The translations under genes were made by a program, and so were the position numbers. 64,000 nucleotides of DNA from Ustulina deusta (taxonomy: Eukaryota; Ascomycota; Sordariomycetes; Xylariales; Xylariaceae). Each line of letters opens with the position of its first letter. The first letter of the stretch is position 1. Of the stretch, positions 60,011 through 64,000 are shown one piece after another. Below the pieces are notes generated by a model. The model made no database searches, was not told the origin of the DNA, and saw nothing but the letters and a program-made list of their open reading frames with translations. The stretch spans positions 124,001-188,000 of the forward strand of contig JAJNNX010000001.1 of the NCBI GenBank assembly GCA_023159155.1. The letters are read 5' to 3'.

Positions 60011-61888
60011 ATGGTGGGTGTTCTTTCAGCCGTGCCTAAAGACTGGGCGATACGGAACGCGTTGATCCAGGCGCCTGTGTCTTGTATTCGAGGAGCTGAC
60101 GAGAGGACCAACGCTTAGGCTAACACGACGACGCCTCTCCTTGCGAACCATCGTCGCGATTCCTCGGCCAACTCGGACGCGCCATGCGGTGAAGAAGAAG
60201 GAGCTCTCCGCGGCTTATCGTGGCCATCGCGGTTGCGCGAGTCTCTTCTCTTCGCGTGGGCACTACTCGCGACTGCAGGCATATTGGTCCTGGCTGCCTG
60301 GGCTTCCCACAAGCAGCAGACCGACATCGACAAAACCCCCGGGAAGCGCAATCTCATCTTCATGGTCTCCGATGGCATGGGCCCAGCCTCGCTCTCCTTG
60401 ACCCGGAGCTTCAGACAACACACCGAGGGCCTCGAATACGGCGATACCCTGACCCTGGACAAGCACTTTTGGGGCACCAGCCGAACGCAGAGTAGCTCTT
60501 CGCTCGTGACCGATAGCGCTGCTGGTGCCACTGCCTTCAGCTGTGCCAGGAAGAGCTACAACGGCGCTATTTCCATGCTCCCTGGGTATACCCCTTGCGG
60601 AACCGTGTTAGAAGCTGCTAAGAAGGCGGGATACATAACAGGCTTGGTTGTCACAACCGATATCACAGATGCCACACCTGCTTGCTTTGCTAGCCACGTC
60701 AACTATCGCTTCCAACAAGACGAAATCGCCCTTCAAGAGATTGGTCAAGGACCCCTTGATCGTGTAGTGGACCTGATGCTCGGGGGCGGTCGATGCCATT
60801 TTTTACCCAATACTACCGATGGCGGTTGTCGTCATGACAGTATCGACGTCATCGAGTTGGCACAGAAAGAATATGGTTGGAACTATATTGGCGATAGACC
60901 CTCCTTTGACGAATTCTGGGAGGGCAAGAAAGAAGTCCCATTGCCTATGTTGGGTTTATTTGCCCCGACCGACATACCCTTCGAACTCGACCGTCGAAAT
61001 ATGAATGATCAATATCCGAGTCTGAGCGAGATGGCCAAGACGGCCCTGCGAGCGCTTGAGAAAGCTACGGAGAAGAGTGACAAGGGATTCTTTTTGATGA
61101 TTGAGGGTAGCAGAATCGACCACGCCGGACACGGCAACGACCCATCGGCACAAGTAAGGGAGGTGCTTGAATATGACAAAACCTTCCAGGCCGTACTCGA
61201 TTTCCTGGACGAGACCGAGACCGATGGCGTCCTGGTTGCCACTAGCGACCACGAGACTGGAGGCTTAGCCGTAGCACGACGTAAGACGATCATTATCCCT
61301 TTTGCTAATATCACTAACAATCTCACAGAACTCAACGCGAACTACCCACAATACCTCTGGTATCCTCAAGTACTAGCGAACGCCACGGCATCCTCCGAGC
61401 ACCTCGCTCGTCGGTTACGGGAGCATATCGCCAAGTCGGACGACTCGATCGAGGAGCTGAAGAACTACATCAACGAGGAACTCGTCATCCCGGGTCTCGG
61501 CATATCGGACGCGACGGAGGAGGAGCTGACGGCCCTAGTCCTGTATCCAGAGCTCGCGCAGCCCGCATTCGCCGAGATGACCTCAATCCGCGCACAGATC
61601 GGATGGAGTACGCACGGCCACTCGGCCGTCGACGTCAACATCTATAGTTCTGGTGGCCCTGGCACTGACGCCCTCCGCGGCAACGTGGAAAATACAGATG
61701 TGGGCGAGTTCTTGAGTAGGTATCTTAACGTCGATGTAGATGCCGTGACCAAAGAGCTAAATGAGAGGATGGGCCCTGTGCGGACCGAATCAGCGCTCGA
61801 TGAAGCAGGGATGGCTCAACAGGACCACTGGGCGTCTCACGAGGCTATGGAGTATCACCGGAGACGTGGGTCGGCCGGGTCTGCTTAG
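60011..61888 (+). CDS. pho8: Repressible vacuolar alkaline phosphatase (Pho8-like)
   Basis: Pho8 hydrolyses phosphomonoesters in the vacuole lumen and is a type II membrane protein delivered through the secretory pathway. My model joins ATG 60011-60013 to 60119-61888 (590 aa). The long frame from 60119 is open, but an in-frame TAG at 60116 blocks extension. A GAGCTGAC branch site and CTTAG acceptor precede 60119, and GTGGGT directly follows the ATG, so exon 1 would be a single codon. The N-terminus TPLLANHRRDSSANSD and the anchor LLFAWALLATAGILVLAAWA (about residues 44-63) are typical. Catalytic motifs are FMVSDGMGP (D86), the nucleophile in VTDSAAGATA (S134), SRIDHAGHGND, VATSDHETGG and STHGHSAVDV. 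The splice at the start is inferred; the enzyme call is firm. Confidence 0.92.
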
Positions 61889-64000
61889 GCCTTATTTTAT
61901 CCCTAGCTTGGATATGGTTCTTTTTGTAGCTTGTTGCATTTGTGTCATCGCTCTACTTAGGAGATCATTGGTTACCCGGCAGCATGTTTTAGAATTCCGA
62001 TGATACTCAGCCGACTTCACGATAGGTCTGGCACCTCATTTTCTCCATCTTACATTTATATACTATATAGATGGGTGGGAGTGGTAGCAGCAGCATCGCC
62101 GTTCTGAGTACCTTGCCTATCACACATAGAAAGTATCTAGAGATACCCTTGTTTAGGCCTGCTTTATGTGTTTGAAACCGTTGGGTTTTCAGTACCTAAA
62201 CTGCTTATTCGTATAGGTAGGGAAGACAGAGAAGCTGGGGTCTACGGAACGAGGAGAATGAACAGTTAGGATAGAGTCTACTTATTTACATATACACATT
62301 TGCTCGTGGCTGATCTGTGCGTGCAGAATGGTACGAGATAGACAGGAGTGGATGTGCGGGTATCCGGATTTCTGCGTATTGTGAATTCGTCCTCTCATTT
62401 TTTTTCTTTCTCTCTCTTACAGAAAACAAGGGGCACGGAGAGTACATTTGCAGATATAGGCAGACGTCTAGGCTCATGTTCGTCTGATGGCATGTTTCAT
62501 TCGGAGTTTGTCTGTGTTTCTGTCCTCGCTATCATCCATATCCATGTCACTTGTCACTACGACGGCCAACCTTTGTTAGGAACGTATACATGCGTGAAAA
62601 CCTACTGCGATATATTTTAGCCCATTAGAGGTCCCCTTGCTTGTAAGATAAAGTTTAAATTTATGGGTGTATCGTTGAGTCTATCTCTCTTCGTGTTGGC
62701 GCAGCCGTGGCCCCATGGCACCTGTTCACTTTGCTATCTCTCCCTCTACGTTACTCATGCACGTGTCTATGGAACCCTCGCAATGATGACATACATCCCC
62801 TCCTTTCCTTCCTGCTCTGGACTTGTGTTCGCACTTCAATAGTTGCGCATTGAGAGACGAAGGGACATATTTTCTACTGATACAATGTCATTCTCGTCGC
62901 TGCGGGTATAGTGCGGCCAGACTAGATGAAAGGAATTTCTTCTCCTAAATCCACGACCCTCAAATTAGACAGTAGTCCACTTTGGTTCATCAATGACTTT
63001 CATGATACCCATTAAGAGATACAAAAACAGCCTTCCAATATATCGCTTGATTTGGGCAGGGTGGGGGTATCTATCCCAAGCTCTCTCTTGGAAGAAATAG
63101 ACCACTTTGTCTGCTTGTGAGTGATGAATACGCTAGCTCAAACGAACAGGTTCCAATGTCGAGGGGTTTCCCTTATCGTTTCACGGATCAAGATGACTGC
63201 AAGTCGCGCTTGTCGGAGGCTTGTATCCGGACCTGGCGACGGGATCTGCGTTGGTGGACTACTTCATCGAGGGCGACTTAGAGCGTTTGCAATAAGAATC
63301 TTGAAAAATTATACCCTTCATGAAATACACCGACCACGCCCTTGATGTACTTATAGAGTTGCGAGTGGTGGTTTATTGTTCACACAAGTCCTTCCCTACA
63401 CCTAGCTGGCGGAGCTGCAGCAGGCTAATGCAGTGAGGCGACGGTCATGAAACACTCCTTCAGGCCCGTCATGTAGATGGCTTTAAAAGAAGCTCTCACA
63501 GACTTGGTCTGCTGAAGCATGGTCCACACCTTGATGTACAGGCCACACCGCCATTCAACTGGCTAGATTCATGCTTGCTGTCGGAGGCGAACACAATAAT
63601 TGTTGGTACAAAGGATGGTGTGAGCTGGGGCATCGCAACAATTTTGATGCAGCAGAACTGATGGAGGATGCAGGACCCGTTACTGGGCATGAGGTGGGCG
63701 AGAGGGCTTGAGACGCGCATCTGGGTATGTGCATCCCCGGGGCCAAGTACGACGTTGAGCGAAAAGGTTCGGGCTGGAGGGCCTGAAAATAGAACAATGC
63801 TGCGGGAGACGGATGCCTTAATAGTCGAAAGATAGGAATCCCTATTCCTAACTCAAGATAATTACTAAGGCGAGCTGATGTTTGGAAGCAGTTGAATAAT
63901 GCGATCTTGTCAACCCGGTTCTAGGGAAATAGGTATTGCTGTAAATTCGTCTGCAATGCATGGCTTCTGAGGCTGTTCTTGTAGTTTTGGCGAGGGGGTG
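61889..64000. other. Intergenic to window end
   Basis: I recognise no gene. Only short frames without family motifs occur on both strands. The first 150 bases are probably PHO8 3' untranslated region. A gene beginning beyond the right edge cannot be excluded. Confidence 0.4.

Noticed and set aside
63121..63797. Open frames near the right edge (74-80 codons)
   Set aside because: No motifs, poor starts, and overlapping frames on both strands without preference.

Overview
This is a window from a filamentous ascomycete nuclear genome (Pezizomycotina). Three things point there: genes with short GT-AG introns and GCTAAC/CTGAC branch sites, a gene set typical of that group (Mdm10, vacuolar alkaline phosphatase, eS19, secreted amine oxidase, APH-like pseudogene), and a 27-kb AT-rich block whose changes look like repeat-induced point mutation (RIP). 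I cannot name the species.

Layout. 1-32.5 kb is gene-bearing DNA of ordinary composition: a ZIP metal transporter (-), MDM10 (-), an APH-like kinase pseudogene (-), a short-chain dehydrogenase (+), a small membrane protein (+), ribosomal protein eS19 in ten exons (-), a decayed membrane-protein gene (-), a secreted LVIVD-type protein (+), a DHCR24/DWARF1-like FAD oxidoreductase (-), an intron-containing tRNA-Leu(AAG), an F-box protein (-), a 0.62-kb element with terminal inverted repeats, a shortened amidoligase (-), a small hypothetical protein (+), a secreted flavin amine oxidase (+) and a CorA-type divalent-cation transporter (+). 32.55-59.43 kb is the AT-rich block. 60.0-61.9 kb holds the vacuolar alkaline phosphatase PHO8 (+), followed by 2 kb with no recognisable gene.

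The AT-rich block can be read almost completely as four nested LTR retrotransposons. I located both LTRs of each by pairwise comparison, and each has its own target-site duplication. Element A (32552-59431, 253-bp LTRs, TACC/T) received B (33973-47486, LTRs 235/241 bp, TAGTT) and D (49866-57512, 179-bp LTRs, TTAAA). B received C (38680-46099, 287-bp LTRs, AAAAT). Removing the insertions leaves A about 5.7 kb and B about 6.1 kb, normal for Ty3/Gypsy elements. A and B carry degraded Gypsy pol on the minus strand and D on the plus strand; C has no pol I could recognise. The plus strand of C is G-over-C rich and that of D is C-over-G rich, while A and B are closer to balanced, which suggests the younger insertions were each mutated mainly on one strand.

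The genes are an ordinary mixture of housekeeping and accessory functions and do not form one pathway. No biosynthetic cluster or CRISPR array was seen. The most unusual items are the nested and strand-asymmetrically mutated retrotransposon stack, an apparently non-canonical (GT-TG) intron and a 10-nt exon in eS19, a one-codon first exon inferred for PHO8, and a recurrent intergenic AGGTACCT palindrome.
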